NCBI RefSeq assembly: GCF_000024845.1
Contig: NC_013501.1
Span: 3,142,874-3,206,873, forward strand
Direction: 5' to 3'
Length of the DNA stretch: 64,000 bases
DNA from: Rhodothermus marinus DSM 4252
Lineage (GTDB): Bacteria; Bacteroidota; Rhodothermia; Rhodothermales; Rhodothermaceae
In this document: positions 40,802 to 50,431 of the stretch, piece by piece
Layout: every line of letters begins with the position of its first letter
Position numbering within the stretch: the first letter of the stretch is position 1
Translations under genes and position numbers: made by a program
Notes under the pieces: model-generated
The model's input: the letters and a program-made list of their open reading frames with translations, nothing else
Database searches by the model: none
What the model was told of the DNA's origin: nothing

Positions 40802-41965
40802 TCAGGACAAAGATAGGGACGGATCGGGCTCGCGCACCCGACCGGCTTCTACCCAGAAGATGCGATTTTCCGGCGCGGCCAGCGTCTGCAGTTCCTGCAG
40901 CAGATCCAGCCGGGCCGACGTGACGAAGCTCTGTTCGATCTGCTCGCCGTGCTGGAGCAGTTCCAGAATGCGTTGCGTGCGGTAGCGATCCAGGCCATCG
41001 AACACGTCGTCGAGCAGCAACAGCGGCGTTTCGTCGCGGCGAGCCCGCAGGTAGAAGAACTTGGCCAGCTTGAGCGCCAGCCCCATGATGCGGTGCTGTC
41101 CCTGCGAGGCGTAGCGCCGCACTTCGAGGCCGTTCAGCCGAAGGACCAGCTCATCGCGGTGAGGTCCCGTAAGGGTACGGCCCTGCTCGCGCTCGCGCGG
41201 TGCCAGCCGCTGCAGACGAGCCCGAAAGGCGGCCGCGATCGCTTCCGGATCGGCCTCCGGGTCGAGCGGCGCCACCGTGACGTATTCGATGCGGGGGATT
41301 TCGGCGGACAGTCCCAGGCAGGCATGCGCTTCGGCCAGATAGGCGGCAAATTCCTGCACGAAACGCAGCCGTCGGTGAATCAGCCGGCTGCCGAGCGCGA
41401 CAAGCTCTTCCTGCCAGGACTCCAGCAGCGACGGTTGCACGGAGGCCGGATGACGGCGCCACCGGGCCAGGAGTTCGTTGCGCTGACGCAGCGCCCGTCG
41501 GTACTGCAGCAGGTCCTGGAGGTAGGCCGGATAGGCCTGGCTGAGCAGGTTGTCGAGAAAGCGCCGACGTTCTTCGGGCGGTCCGCCCGTCAGCGCCTGA
41601 TCGGCCGGCGAGAGCACCACGACCGGTAGTTCGCCCACCAGATCGGCCAGGCGCTCCAGCGGCGCCCCGTTGAAAAAGACCCGCTTGCCCTCGCCGGGCA
41701 CATAGATGAGCCGCACGACCAGCTCCGGCCGCTGCGTCCCGGCAAAGACTCCTTCCAGTTCAAAAAAAGGGGCGCCCTCACGCAGGGCATAACTATCCTG
41801 CGCCGCCAGAAAGCTCTTCGAGAGGCACAGATAGTGAATGGCCTCCAGCAGGTTCGTCTTTCCGGCGCCGTTGGGTCCCCCGATCAGGTTGATACGCGGG
41901 GCAAACGTTACCCGTGTGTCTTCGTGTGCGCGAAAGTTACGCACCCGAAGCGATCGCAACAGCAT
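40802..41965 (-). CDS. recF: DNA replication and repair protein RecF
   Basis: A 387-residue RecF. N-terminal LRVRNFRAHEDTRVTF is followed by Walker A GGPNGAGKTNLLEAI, the LSPADQALTGGPPEERRRFLD segment, signature-like ASQGQHRIMGLALKLA and Walker B PLLLLDDVFDGLD. It helps load RecA at gaps. In many bacteria it lies beside dnaA, dnaN and gyrB; here dnaA and dnaN are absent and gyrB is 36 kb away. The M48 protease follows with 22 bp spacing. Confidence 0.95.
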   Translation of the reverse strand: MLLRSLRVRNFRAHEDTRVTFAPRINLIGGPNGAGKTNLLEAIHYLCLSKSFLAAQDSYALREGAPFFELEGVFAGTQRPELVVRLIYVPGEGKRVFFNGAPLERLADLVGELPVVVLSPADQALTGGPPEERRRFLDNLLSQAYPAYLQDLLQYRRALRQRNELLARWRRHPASVQPSLLESWQEELVALGSRLIHRRLRFVQEFAAYLAEAHACLGLSAEIPRIEYVTVAPLDPEADPEAIAAAFRARLQRLAPREREQGRTLTGPHRDELVLRLNGLEVRRYASQGQHRIMGLALKLAKFFYLRARRDETPLLLLDDVFDGLDRYRTQRILELLQHGEQIEQSFVTSARLDLLQELQTLAAPENRIFWVEAGRVREPDPSLSLS

Positions 41966-42020
41966 ACGCGTACAGGCGATTCAGCGTGTTGCCTGTACGC
42001 CTGCACGACTGTTTCGTTCT

Positions 42021-42134
42021 TTACGAGGCACTCTTCTCCGGGTCGTCCGGGGGATCAGGATCGGCGCCTCCGTCACCCTCAGGAGGATCGGCCTGTGGTT
42101 GCTCCTGGAGAAGCATGCGTTTCCACAGTTCCAT
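42021..42134 (-). CDS. Possible tiny acidic protein upstream of recF
   Basis: A 37-residue frame starting MELWKRMLLQEQPQ and ending in a Pro/Asp/Glu-rich tail. It lies on the same strand 55 bp upstream of recF and would fit as a short leader ORF. There is no convincing Shine-Dalgarno sequence, so it may be a chance frame. Confidence 0.3.
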   Translation of the reverse strand: MELWKRMLLQEQPQADPPEGDGGADPDPPDDPEKSAS

Positions 42135-42189
42135 GGTAGTAGATCCGGTTGATTATGGAGGGGACCATAAAGAAAGTTACAAATTACGC

Positions 42190-42219
42190 TTGCATCTTCA
42201 AATAGTTGTGCTACATTTT
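42190..42219 (+). promoter_or_regulatory. Predicted Bacteroidota-type promoter for the CHAT gene
   Basis: TTG at 42190-42192, 19 bp, then TACATTTT at 42212-42219, one mismatch from the TAnnTTTG box. The start codon at 42254 lies about 35 bp downstream, giving a short leader. Confidence 0.5.
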
Positions 42220-42253
42220 TCTACTACCTGAACGGCCCCACCCAGTACCTTTG

Positions 42254-44935
42254 ATGTGGCTTCTGGCCCTGTTCCTCTGGTTCAGTCTGCCGTCCTGGCC
42301 GCTTGCCGCGAATCCGTGCGATTCGCTACGCCAGGTCGTGGCACAGCTGCCACGCGATGCACGCGACGCGCCCGGTGAGCTTCGGCCACATGCCGTTCAG
42401 GCCCTACGGCGCTACCGCCAGTGCCCGGGGCTGACGCGGGAGCAGCTCATGCAACTCTATCGACAGGAAGCCAGCTACCTCCATGCGCTGCATCGCTATG
42501 CGGACGTGCTGGCGCTGGTGGATACCTTCCTGACCCGCTTTGCCCGCCAGCCCGATTCCATGATGTTCTACCAGATGTACCGCTGGCGAGGCTATGAATA
42601 CTACTTGCTGGGTGATCTTCCGGCCGCCGTCGTGGCCTACAATCAGGCGCTTCGTTATCTACCGGCCCGAGAAATTCGGGCGCGGGTCAGTCGATTGACC
42701 GACCTCGGGGCCATCTACTCCCGCATCCAGGATTACGAAACAGCCTATCAGCATTACCTGCAGGCCTATCATCTGTGGGAGCAAATTCCTTCCGACGACT
42801 CTTTGCGCCTCTGGGCGCGTCTGGACGTACTGCATGGCCTGGCCAGCCTACTGGTAGCACATCCTACGACGGGGCATCGCTCTCGCGAAGCAGGACTTGC
42901 AGAAGCCGACCGACTGATTGCCGAGGCCAGACGTCTGCTTCCCCGCGTGGACATCTCCCGGCGCCTACGCGCGCGCATCGAATTAGAACTGGGGCTTGCG
43001 GAAGCCGCACAGCGCTACCTGTCCGGCCGTCCGGAGCAGGCGCTTCAGATCCTGGACGAGCTACTTCGACGCTCCCGGCAACTTAACGAGCCGCACTGGC
43101 GCGTGGAGATTCTTTATCGTCGGGGAGTGGCCTTCTGGCATGCAGAACGCCTACAGGAAGCCGAGCAGTCCTTTTTAGAAGCACAGGCACATGCTGATGA
43201 AGCACTGCACGATGACACCCGTCGCCTGGTGCTGACCCGACTGGCTCAACTGTACGAGGATCAGGAGCGCCTGGACGAGGCCGAACGGTTTTTCCGGAAA
43301 GCCATTCCCTACACGGAGACGTATCTGACGCGCCTGCAGACCACACGCTGGGCGTCCCTGCCGACGGCCGACTGGTACGAAGCCTATCGCGGACTGGTCC
43401 GCATCCTGTTGCGTCAGGGCCGTCAGGCCGAAGCGCTGCAGTGGCTGGAGCGCAGCCGCGCGCGTAACCTGCAGGCCTTTCGTATCTATCACGCCAAGAC
43501 GCGACAGATGCCACTACACCAGCAGCAGCGCCGCGACAGTCTGGTCCACGCGCTCAACCGGCTCCGCACACGCCTGAGTGATCCGAACCTGCCCGCCAAC
43601 GAAGTCCTGAGCCTGAAAAGCCAGGAAGCAGCGCTTGAACTTCAGCTGCGCAATCTGCTGGCGCTGCCTTCGAAACCACCGGAAACACCTCTCGCCACCC
43701 TGCGGCAACGCCTGGCCCGACTCGGAGCTTCTGCGCTGGTCTACTTCATGGACTCGGTGAGCGGCCTTTTTCTGCTGACGACCGATACGCTCCGCTTTTT
43801 CCCCCTGGCACTCACGCCCGACAGCCTGGAGCATCTTTTGCGCCAGGTCAGTCCGATCTTCGATCCGGCGGGATCCGGTTCGATACGTGGCGCCCGCCAT
43901 TTCAACCTGCGCGCGCTGCACCGGCTCTTCGAACTGCTCGTCGCTCCGGCGCTCCCGTATCTGTTGCCCGACAGTCCGCTTTTTATTGTCCCCGACGGGC
44001 CCCTCTTCCGTCTACCGTTTGCCGCCCTGGTGCTCGACTTTCAACGCCCTTATGCTTACGACCGCGCCACCTATCTGACCGAGCGTCACCCGATCAGCAT
44101 CCTGCCGGCGCTGGGATTGCTGCTGGATAGCCTGCAGGCGCTCCCCTTCTCGCTGGACGTCAGCGGCCTGGGTCGCGCGCGCTTTACCGACGACCCGCGC
44201 CTGCGTGAGGTACTGCCCGTGGTCTTTCGCCGCCAGCCGCTGCCGGATCTCCCCGGCGTGCACGAAGAACTGGAGCGGATCACCCGACGCTTTGCCCACA
44301 CGCAGCGCTGGGAGGACTACCGGGCCACCGAGCCCCGCCTGCGCCAGGCGGCCGCCAGCAGCCGCGTGCTTCACCTGGCCTCGCACGTGCTGCTGCATCC
44401 GACCAGCTCAGCCTTCCACGCCATGGTGCTTTCTCCTTCACCCGGCGACGACGGCGTGCTCTTTCTGCATGAACTGCTCCGTCACCCGCTCGCTTCCGAT
44501 CTGGTGGTGCTCAGCGGCTGCAACACGGCCGCCGGCGAGGTCCTGCCCGGCGAAGGGCTCGAAGGACTGCAGTACGCCATCCTGGCGGCCGGTGCCCGCG
44601 GTGTGGTCGCCACGCGCTGGCTGGTGGAAGACCGCTCCATGGCCGACCTGATGGATCGGTTCTACGGGTACCTGGCGGCCGGGCTGCCGCTGGACCGGGC
44701 GCTCCAGCAGGCCCGGCTGGCCTTTTTGAAAGACGCTCCCTCCGAACTTCAGAGCCCCTTCTACTGGGCGGCGCCCGCCTTCTTTGGCGCGCCCCGCGTG
44801 CTCCCGCTGACGCCGCGGCCGTCATCGTTTCTGTCCCGGAGCTGGATCCTGCTGCTCCTGCTCGGGGTTGGCCTGGGCGTATGGCTTCACTACCGCAAAC
44901 GCCGTCGTGCCCATGGAGCGTCCCGCGCTGTTTGA
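42254..44935 (+). CDS. TPR-CHAT protein with signal peptide and C-terminal membrane anchor
   Basis: An 893-residue protein. A signal peptide (MWLLALFLWFSLPSWPLAA) leads into TPR-like helical repeats (about residues 60-400, for example YYLLGDLPAAVVAYNQAL). The C-terminal CHAT domain, a caspase-fold relative, has its His at 711 (LHLASHVLLHP) and Cys at 756 (VLSGCNTAAGE), so the catalytic dyad is intact. A last helix (WILLLLLGVGLGVWLHY) and a basic tail RKRRR suggest anchoring with the active domain outside the cytoplasm. The start at 42254 fits the signal peptide and promoter. The gene overlaps murQ by 23 bp. Protease activity is inferred; the target is unknown. Confidence 0.86.
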   Translation: MWLLALFLWFSLPSWPLAANPCDSLRQVVAQLPRDARDAPGELRPHAVQALRRYRQCPGLTREQLMQLYRQEASYLHALHRYADVLALVDTFLTRFARQPDSMMFYQMYRWRGYEYYLLGDLPAAVVAYNQALRYLPAREIRARVSRLTDLGAIYSRIQDYETAYQHYLQAYHLWEQIPSDDSLRLWARLDVLHGLASLLVAHPTTGHRSREAGLAEADRLIAEARRLLPRVDISRRLRARIELELGLAEAAQRYLSGRPEQALQILDELLRRSRQLNEPHWRVEILYRRGVAFWHAERLQEAEQSFLEAQAHADEALHDDTRRLVLTRLAQLYEDQERLDEAERFFRKAIPYTETYLTRLQTTRWASLPTADWYEAYRGLVRILLRQGRQAEALQWLERSRARNLQAFRIYHAKTRQMPLHQQQRRDSLVHALNRLRTRLSDPNLPANEVLSLKSQEAALELQLRNLLALPSKPPETPLATLRQRLARLGASALVYFMDSVSGLFLLTTDTLRFFPLALTPDSLEHLLRQVSPIFDPAGSGSIRGARHFNLRALHRLFELLVAPALPYLLPDSPLFIVPDGPLFRLPFAALVLDFQRPYAYDRATYLTERHPISILPALGLLLDSLQALPFSLDVSGLGRARFTDDPRLREVLPVVFRRQPLPDLPGVHEELERITRRFAHTQRWEDYRATEPRLRQAAASSRVLHLASHVLLHPTSSAFHAMVLSPSPGDDGVLFLHELLRHPLASDLVVLSGCNTAAGEVLPGEGLEGLQYAILAAGARGVVATRWLVEDRSMADLMDRFYGYLAAGLPLDRALQQARLAFLKDAPSELQSPFYWAAPAFFGAPRVLPLTPRPSSFLSRSWILLLLLGVGLGVWLHYRKRRRAHGASRAV

Positions 44936-45845
44936 CGAACTGAAAGCCCTGGCCACCGAGCAGCGAAACCCGCATTCCATGCACATCGACACGGCCCCGG
45001 TGCGGGAGATCCTGGAAATCATCAACACCGAAGACCACCTGGTGCCCATCGCCGTACGCCGTGAAATCCCCTATATCGAGCAGGCGGTGCATCTGATCGT
45101 GGAGGCCTTCAAGCAGGGCGGCCGCCTGTTCTACGTGGGGGCTGGCACCAGCGGCCGGCTGGGCATTCTGGATGCGGCCGAATGTCCACCCACGTTCGGC
45201 ACGCCGCCCGAGATGGTCCAGGGCCTGATCGCGGGCGGCCCGGAGGCCGTCTTCCGGGCGCAGGAAGGGGCCGAAGACCGGGAAGAAGACGGCGCGCGCG
45301 ACCTGAAGCGGGCCGGCGTCACGCCGCGCGATGTGGTCTGCGGACTGGCCGCCAGCCGTCGCACGCCGTACGTGGTGGGGGCCATTCGCTACGCCCGCCA
45401 GCTCGGCTGCCGCACGATCTTCATCACCTGCACGCCCCGCGAGGAATTTCCCCTGGAAGTGGACGTGGCGATCTGCCCGGTCGTCGGTCCCGAAGTGATC
45501 ATGGGCTCCACGCGCATGAAAAGCGGCACAGCCCAGAAGCTCGTGCTCAACATGCTCTCGACGGCCGCCATGATCCGGCTCGGCAAGGTCTACGAGAACA
45601 TGATGGTGGACCTGCAGATGACGAACCAGAAACTGCGCGAGCGGGCCAAGCGCACCGTCATGATCGTGACCGGGCTGGACTACGAGGCGGCCTCGCGCCT
45701 GCTCGAAGCGGCCGGTGGGCACGTCAAGACGGCCATCGTGATGGCGCTGGCCGGCGTTTCAGCCGAGGAGGCCCGGCGTCGGCTGGCCCGGGCCGACGGG
45801 TTCGTGCGCGCCGCCATCGCCAACGAAGGCCCACCGCCTGCCTGA
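44913..45845 (+). CDS. murQ: N-acetylmuramic acid 6-phosphate etherase
   Basis: A 310-residue SIS-domain enzyme that cleaves the lactyl ether of MurNAc-6-P during peptidoglycan recycling. Characteristic stretches: GRLFYVGAGTSGRLGILDAAE, PPTFGTPPEMVQGLIAGG and MGSTRMKSGTAQKLVLNML. The EDREEDG segment holds catalytic acidic residues. The ATG at 44913 (MERPALFDELKALATEQRN) gives normal length, and the gene overlaps the CHAT gene by 23 bp, so translation is coupled. A cluster of four parS sites begins right after its stop. Confidence 0.95.
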   Translation: MERPALFDELKALATEQRNPHSMHIDTAPVREILEIINTEDHLVPIAVRREIPYIEQAVHLIVEAFKQGGRLFYVGAGTSGRLGILDAAECPPTFGTPPEMVQGLIAGGPEAVFRAQEGAEDREEDGARDLKRAGVTPRDVVCGLAASRRTPYVVGAIRYARQLGCRTIFITCTPREEFPLEVDVAICPVVGPEVIMGSTRMKSGTAQKLVLNMLSTAAMIRLGKVYENMMVDLQMTNQKLRERAKRTVMIVTGLDYEAASRLLEAAGGHVKTAIVMALAGVSAEEARRRLARADGFVRAAIANEGPPPA

Positions 45846-45846
45846 A

Positions 45847-45862
45847 TGTTTCACGTGAAACG
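45847..45862. other. parS-like site A1
   Basis: TGTTTCACGTGAAACG: 15 of 16 bases of the bacterial parS consensus (TGTTTCACGTGAAACA). It begins 2 bp after the murQ stop. Confidence 0.88.
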
Positions 45863-45895
45863 TCTGGTCGGATCGGAGGCGCGGGGTTGCCGCAG

Positions 45896-45911
45896 TGTTT
45901 CACGTGAAACG
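45896..45911. other. parS-like site A2
   Basis: TGTTTCACGTGAAACG, one mismatch from the consensus, 49 bp from the first site (start to start). Confidence 0.88.
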
Positions 45912-45937
45912 CTGCGGAGAAGCCGAGTGCCCGACAA

Positions 45938-45953
45938 TGTTTCACGTGAAACA
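45938..45953. other. parS site A3 (perfect)
   Basis: TGTTTCACGTGAAACA, a perfect 16-bp palindrome, 42 bp from A2 (start to start). Confidence 0.93.
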
Positions 45954-45973
45954 GGAGCGTCGCCGGCGCCGAA

Positions 45974-45989
45974 CGTTTCACGTGAAACA
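45974..45989. other. parS-like site A4
   Basis: CGTTTCACGTGAAACA, one mismatch from the consensus, 36 bp from A3 (start to start). Confidence 0.88.
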
Positions 45990-46070
45990 CCCGGGGCGAA
46001 CCCGACGCCCGCTTGCTCGTTCTACCGCGCGCAACGTACGGGTACCTGAGCCGAGGTTCACCTGCCTTCC

Positions 46071-49000
46071 GTGAAACTGACCGATCTGCACCACCGCCTG
46101 GCATCGGCGGCCTTCTTCGAGCCGCTGCACGCGCACCTGGAATCCCTGACCCCTTCGACCCGCCTGCACCTGCGCGGGCTGGCGGGCTCGCTGCCCGCCT
46201 TCGTGCTCTACGAGCTGAGCCGACACCTCCGCCGTCCTGTCCTCTGTCTGACGCCCGACGAAGAACAGGCCGCCTATCTCTTCAGCGACCTGGAACAGCT
46301 GCTGGGCGTCTCGGATCGCCTGCTGCGCTTTCCGGCCACCGGCCAGAAGCCCTACGACCCGGAGCAGATCCCCGACTCCGCTCCGCTTATCGAACGCACC
46401 GACGTGCTGCGCCGCCTGGCCGAAGGCTTCGACGGACTGCTCCTCGCCAGTGCCGAGGCCATCGCCGAACGCGTTCCCCCACCCGACCGGGTCCGCCAGG
46501 AAACGCTCGTGCTCAGCCCGGGCATGGTGATCGATCCTGCCCAACTTCTGGCCCACCTCATCGCCCGCGGCTTCGAGCGCGTGGAGTTCGTCGAGGCCCC
46601 CGGCGAGGTGGCCCTCCGCGGCGGCATCCTCGACGTGTACCCCTTCACCGGCACGCACCCGATCCGCGTCGAATTCTTCGGGGACGAGATCGACACGATC
46701 CGGGAATTCGACCCGCGCACGCAACGCTCCATCAGCCGCCTGACCTCGGCCCAGATCGTCCCGAACCTGTCGGCGGCCGACTCCGAGGAGGCGGCCCACA
46801 CGCTCTTCGAGCACCTGCCCGATCATGCGCTGCTCGTCCTCTTCGAGGAGGGCGCCCTCTTCGACGCCGTGCAGGCCCGCTTTGCCGAGGCCGAACAGGC
46901 CTACGCCCGCCTGAACGCGCCCGACGAACAGCCCCGCCCGGAAGCCCGCTACCTGCCCCCGGCCGAACTGGCCGCCCACCTGAACCGCTACCCGGCCCTG
47001 CTCTTCGGTACGCTGGCCGAAGCCGAACGGACGCTGACCTGGGACACCCACCCGCAGCCCGCCTTCCACGGCAACCTGAACCTGCTGCGCGAGCGCCTGC
47101 ACGAAAACGCTCGGCGCGGCTGGGAAACCGTCATCCTGTGCGACAGCCGGAGCCAGGAGGCCCGCCTGCACGACCTGCTCCAGGAAGAAATCGAAGCGGG
47201 CGGTGTGCGCCTGCTCGTCGAATCGCTCCACGAAGGCTTCGAGGTGCCCGAAGCCCGTCTGGCCGTCTACACGGACCACCAGATCTTCGGCCGCTACCAC
47301 CGCCCCACCACCCGGCGTCGGCGCCACCTGCTGGGCGGCCTGTCGCTCCGCGCCCTGCAGAACCTCCAGCCCGGCGACTACGTGGTGCACGTCGATTTCG
47401 GCATCGGCCAGTTCGCCGGCCTGCAGCGCATCACCATACGGGGCAAGCAGCAGGAGGTCGTCCGCCTCCACTACGCCGACGGCGACGTGCTCTACGTGAG
47501 CGTCAACGCGCTCCACAAGCTGCACCGCTACACGGGTCGAGAGGGCCATCAGCCCCGCCTGACCAAGCTGGGCTCGGGCCAGTGGGAAAAGGTCAAGGCC
47601 CGCACGAAAAAACGCGTCAAGGACATCGCGCGCGACCTGATCCGACTCTACGCGAAACGCAAGGCCTCCCGCGGCTTCGCCTTCTCGCCCGACACGGTCT
47701 GGCAACGCGAAATGGAAGCGGCCTTCGAGTACGAGGATACGCCCGACCAGGCCGCCGCGGCCGAGGCCGTCAAGCGCGACATGGAGCAGCCCGTGCCCAT
47801 GGACCGGCTCGTGTGCGGCGACGTGGGCTTCGGCAAGACCGAGATCGCCATCCGCGCCGCCTTCAAAGCCGTACAGGACGGCAAGCAGGTGGCCGTGCTC
47901 GTGCCCACCACGATCCTGGCCGACCAGCACTACGAGACGTTCACGCGTCGGCTGGCCCCCTACCCGGTCCGCATCGAAGTGCTTTCGCGCTTCCGCTCGC
48001 CCGCCCGGCAACGGGCCGTCCTGCGCGATCTGGCCGCCGGCAAGGTGGACATCATCATCGGCACGCACCGCCTGCTCTCGAAAGACGTGCAGTTCAAAGA
48101 CCTGGGCCTGCTCATCATCGACGAAGAGCAGCGCTTCGGGGTGGCCGCCAAAGAGCGCCTGCGCCAGCTCCGCGTCGAGGTGGACACGCTCACGCTGACG
48201 GCCACGCCCATCCCCCGCACGCTCCAGTTTGCCCTGATGGGCGCCCGCGATCTGTCGATCATCTCCACGCCGCCGCCCAACCGCCAGCCCATCGTCACCG
48301 AGATCCATACGTTCGACGAAACGCTCATCCGCGACGCCATCCGCTACGAGATCAGCCGCGGCGGTCAGGTCTTCTTCATCCACAACCGCGTGCAGTCCAT
48401 CTACGAGATGGCCGCCCGCCTGCAGGCCATCGTACCGGACGTGCGCATCGCCGTGGCACACGGTCAGATGAAGCCCCGCGAGCTGGAGCGCGTCATGCAC
48501 GACTTCATGGCGCGCAAGTACGACGTGCTCGTCTCGACGAACATCATCGAAAGCGGCCTGGACATCCCCAACGCGAACACGATCATCATCAACCACGCCG
48601 AGCAGTTCGGACTGGCCGACCTGCACCAGCTCCGCGGCCGCGTCGGACGCTCCGACCGCAAGGCCTTCTGCTACCTGCTCGTGCCCTCCATTCACGGGCT
48701 CACACGCGAGGCGCGCCAGCGCCTGCAGGCCATCGAGGAATTCAGCGAGCTGGGGAGCGGCTTTTCCATCGCGATGCGCGACCTGGACATCCGCGGCGCG
48801 GGCAACCTGCTGGGCGCCGAGCAGAGCGGCTTCATCGAAGAGATCGGCTTTGAAACCTATCAGCAGATTCTCGACGAGGCGATCCGCGAGCTGCGCGAGG
48901 AGGAATTTGCGGACGTGCTGGGCGCCCCGCCTCCGAAGCCGCCCGAAACGAGCGTGGACGTCGAGGCCGATGCGTTCATCCCGGAAACCTACGTCAGCAG

Positions 49001-49409
49001 CAACGTGGAGCGGCTCAACCTGTACCGCCGCCTGAGCGAGGCGACCGACGAAGCGGCCATCGAAGCCTTCCGCGAGGAGCTGGCCGACCGGTTCGGGCCG
49101 GTTCCGCCCGAAGTGGACAACCTGCTCTGGGCCGCCCGCCTCAAACTGCTGGGCCAGGCGCTGCGCCTGCCGAAGGTGCTCTTCAAAAATCGGCGGCTCT
49201 TTCTGGAATTTCCGCTCCAGGACGAAGACCCGCACTTCTACGCGCACCATTTCATGCCGCTACTGGAACGGCTGAGCCAGCTCGACCGCCGCTACGTGCT
49301 GAAGGACCAGAACAGAAAGCTGCGGGCCATCGTGCAGGACGTGCCCGATCTGGAAACGGCCTATCAGGTGCTTCGCCAGCTTCAGCCCGCCGAAGTGCCG
49401 GTCTCCTGA
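46071..49409 (+). CDS. mfd: Transcription-repair coupling factor
   Basis: A 1112-residue Mfd that removes stalled RNA polymerase and recruits UvrA. The N-terminal UvrB-like module spans about 1-380, followed by the RNAP-interaction (CarD-like) domain [20 protein letters not shown]. The RecG-like translocase has [16 protein letters not shown] (Walker A), [25 protein letters not shown] and the TRG region with [17 protein letters not shown]. The C-terminal D7 ends near [13 protein letters not shown]. Initiation is a GTG ([10 protein letters not shown]). uvrA is also in this window. The 3' end overlaps the convergent WYL regulator by 28 bp. Confidence 0.96.
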   Translation: MKLTDLHHRLASAAFFEPLHAHLESLTPSTRLHLRGLAGSLPAFVLYELSRHLRRPVLCLTPDEEQAAYLFSDLEQLLGVSDRLLRFPATGQKPYDPEQIPDSAPLIERTDVLRRLAEGFDGLLLASAEAIAERVPPPDRVRQETLVLSPGMVIDPAQLLAHLIARGFERVEFVEAPGEVALRGGILDVYPFTGTHPIRVEFFGDEIDTIREFDPRTQRSISRLTSAQIVPNLSAADSEEAAHTLFEHLPDHALLVLFEEGALFDAVQARFAEAEQAYARLNAPDEQPRPEARYLPPAELAAHLNRYPALLFGTLAEAERTLTWDTHPQPAFHGNLNLLRERLHENARRGWETVILCDSRSQEARLHDLLQEEIEAGGVRLLVESLHEGFEVPEARLAVYTDHQIFGRYHRPTTRRRRHLLGGLSLRALQNLQPGDYVVHVDFGIGQFAGLQRITIRGKQQEVVRLHYADGDVLYVSVNALHKLHRYTGREGHQPRLTKLGSGQWEKVKARTKKRVKDIARDLIRLYAKRKASRGFAFSPDTVWQREMEAAFEYEDTPDQAAAAEAVKRDMEQPVPMDRLVCGDVGFGKTEIAIRAAFKAVQDGKQVAVLVPTTILADQHYETFTRRLAPYPVRIEVLSRFRSPARQRAVLRDLAAGKVDIIIGTHRLLSKDVQFKDLGLLIIDEEQRFGVAAKERLRQLRVEVDTLTLTATPIPRTLQFALMGARDLSIISTPPPNRQPIVTEIHTFDETLIRDAIRYEISRGGQVFFIHNRVQSIYEMAARLQAIVPDVRIAVAHGQMKPRELERVMHDFMARKYDVLVSTNIIESGLDIPNANTIIINHAEQFGLADLHQLRGRVGRSDRKAFCYLLVPSIHGLTREARQRLQAIEEFSELGSGFSIAMRDLDIRGAGNLLGAEQSGFIEEIGFETYQQILDEAIRELREEEFADVLGAPPPKPPETSVDVEADAFIPETYVSSNVERLNLYRRLSEATDEAAIEAFREELADRFGPVPPEVDNLLWAARLKLLGQALRLPKVLFKNRRLFLEFPLQDEDPHFYAHHFMPLLERLSQLDRRYVLKDQNRKLRAIVQDVPDLETAYQVLRQLQPAEVPVS

Positions 49410-50392
49410 GCGGCCTCCGGTTCGTAGCGGGCCAGGATGGCGCGCGCCTGCGCGCGGAGCTGCGCCCGGAGCGCCTCGGGCTCCAGCACCTCGACCTCCG
49501 TCCCGTAGCGCAACAGCCAGCGCGCCAGGTATTCCAGGTTTTCGAACGAAAAGGTCACCTCGATGCCTTCGGCCGTTTCCTGCTCCGACTCGATCCGGGC
49601 CGGAATGCTGCGCCGCGCCCAGCGATAGGTGGGTCGGGCAAAGCGCAGCCGGATGCGATACGCCTCGGTCGGAGCGCCCTGCGCCTCCAGGTAGGCGTTC
49701 AGGTCGAAGTCGCGCGGCGGTGTGAAGCGCTCGCGAAGCACGGTCAGCCGCTGAATCCGATCGAGCCGGAAGTTGCGGATGTCTTTGCGGAGATGGTCGT
49801 AGGCGATCAGGTTCCAGTGGTCCGTGTAGTAGACGAGCCCCAGCGGGTCCACCCTGCGCTGCGTCAGCTCGTCGCGGCTGGGCACGTAGTATTCGAGGTG
49901 CACGGACTGCTGGCGGGCGATGGCCTCGCTGAGTTCGTACCAGTAGCCGGCCTCTTCGTCCGATCCCTGCATGGTCTGCAGCCAGTAGGGATCGATCACG
50001 ATACGCTCCTGCAGGCGGTCGATGTATTCGCGAATGGACCGGGGTAGCACGGAGCGGATCTTGAGCGCGACCGCGTCGGCGTCGGCCCGGAGCGAGGCGT
50101 CCGGCTGGCGTTTCATGAATTCGGTGCCGATGAGCAGCGTGGCCGCCTCGCGGGCCGTGAACATAAGCGGCGGGAGCTGATAACCTTCGAGGATCTCGTA
50201 GCCGCCGCCCTCGGCGTAGGTCAGCGGCACGTTCGCCTCGCTGAGCGCCCGCAGATCCCGGAAGATGGTGCGGCGGCTCACACCGAAATGCTCGGCCAGT
50301 TGCCGGGCCGTAAGGCCGGGCCGCGTCTGCAGCAGCAGAATCAGCGCAAAAAGACGTTCGGTGCGATTCCGGGTGCGTTCGGCCAGTTTCAT
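49382..50392 (-). CDS. DeoR-type HTH, WYL-domain regulator
   Basis: A 336-residue transcription factor. The N-terminal winged HTH is FALILLLQTRPGLTARQLAE then FGVSRRTIFRDLRALSEANV; the middle has the WYL-type EGYQLPPLMFTAREAATLLI and the WYL module LVYYTDHWNLIAYDHLRKD near residue 200, then the WCX-like end LEYLARWLLRYGTEVEVLEP. WYL domains sense nucleic-acid or small ligands and often control DNA-damage or defence loci. The ATG at 50392 was chosen as the conserved sequence begins KLAERTRNRTERLF. It is convergent with mfd. Target unknown. Confidence 0.88.
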   Translation of the reverse strand: MKLAERTRNRTERLFALILLLQTRPGLTARQLAEHFGVSRRTIFRDLRALSEANVPLTYAEGGGYEILEGYQLPPLMFTAREAATLLIGTEFMKRQPDASLRADADAVALKIRSVLPRSIREYIDRLQERIVIDPYWLQTMQGSDEEAGYWYELSEAIARQQSVHLEYYVPSRDELTQRRVDPLGLVYYTDHWNLIAYDHLRKDIRNFRLDRIQRLTVLRERFTPPRDFDLNAYLEAQGAPTEAYRIRLRFARPTYRWARRSIPARIESEQETAEGIEVTFSFENLEYLARWLLRYGTEVEVLEPEALRAQLRAQARAILARYEPEAAQETGTSAG

Positions 50393-50431
50393 GCGATCGG
50401 CGGGCAACGCGCTTTTTCGGGCGTTTCGCCG

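Noticed and set aside
42246-42253. TACCTTTG, a perfect -7 box match just before the CHAT start codon
   Set aside because: It would place the transcription start inside the coding region and has no TTG at the right distance; the pair at 42190-42219 fits better.
45846-46049. Open frame of 67 codons beginning MFHVKR across the parS cluster
   Set aside because: Its peptide is made largely of parS translated repeatedly (FHVK, VSRET); it has no other protein-like character and the gap is better explained as partition sites.
45978-49250. 1090-codon minus-strand frame across mfd
   Set aside because: Antisense shadow of mfd; the same applies to long frames opposite gyrB (4750-6612), the first kinase (53137-55779) and mnmE-yidC (58211-61450).
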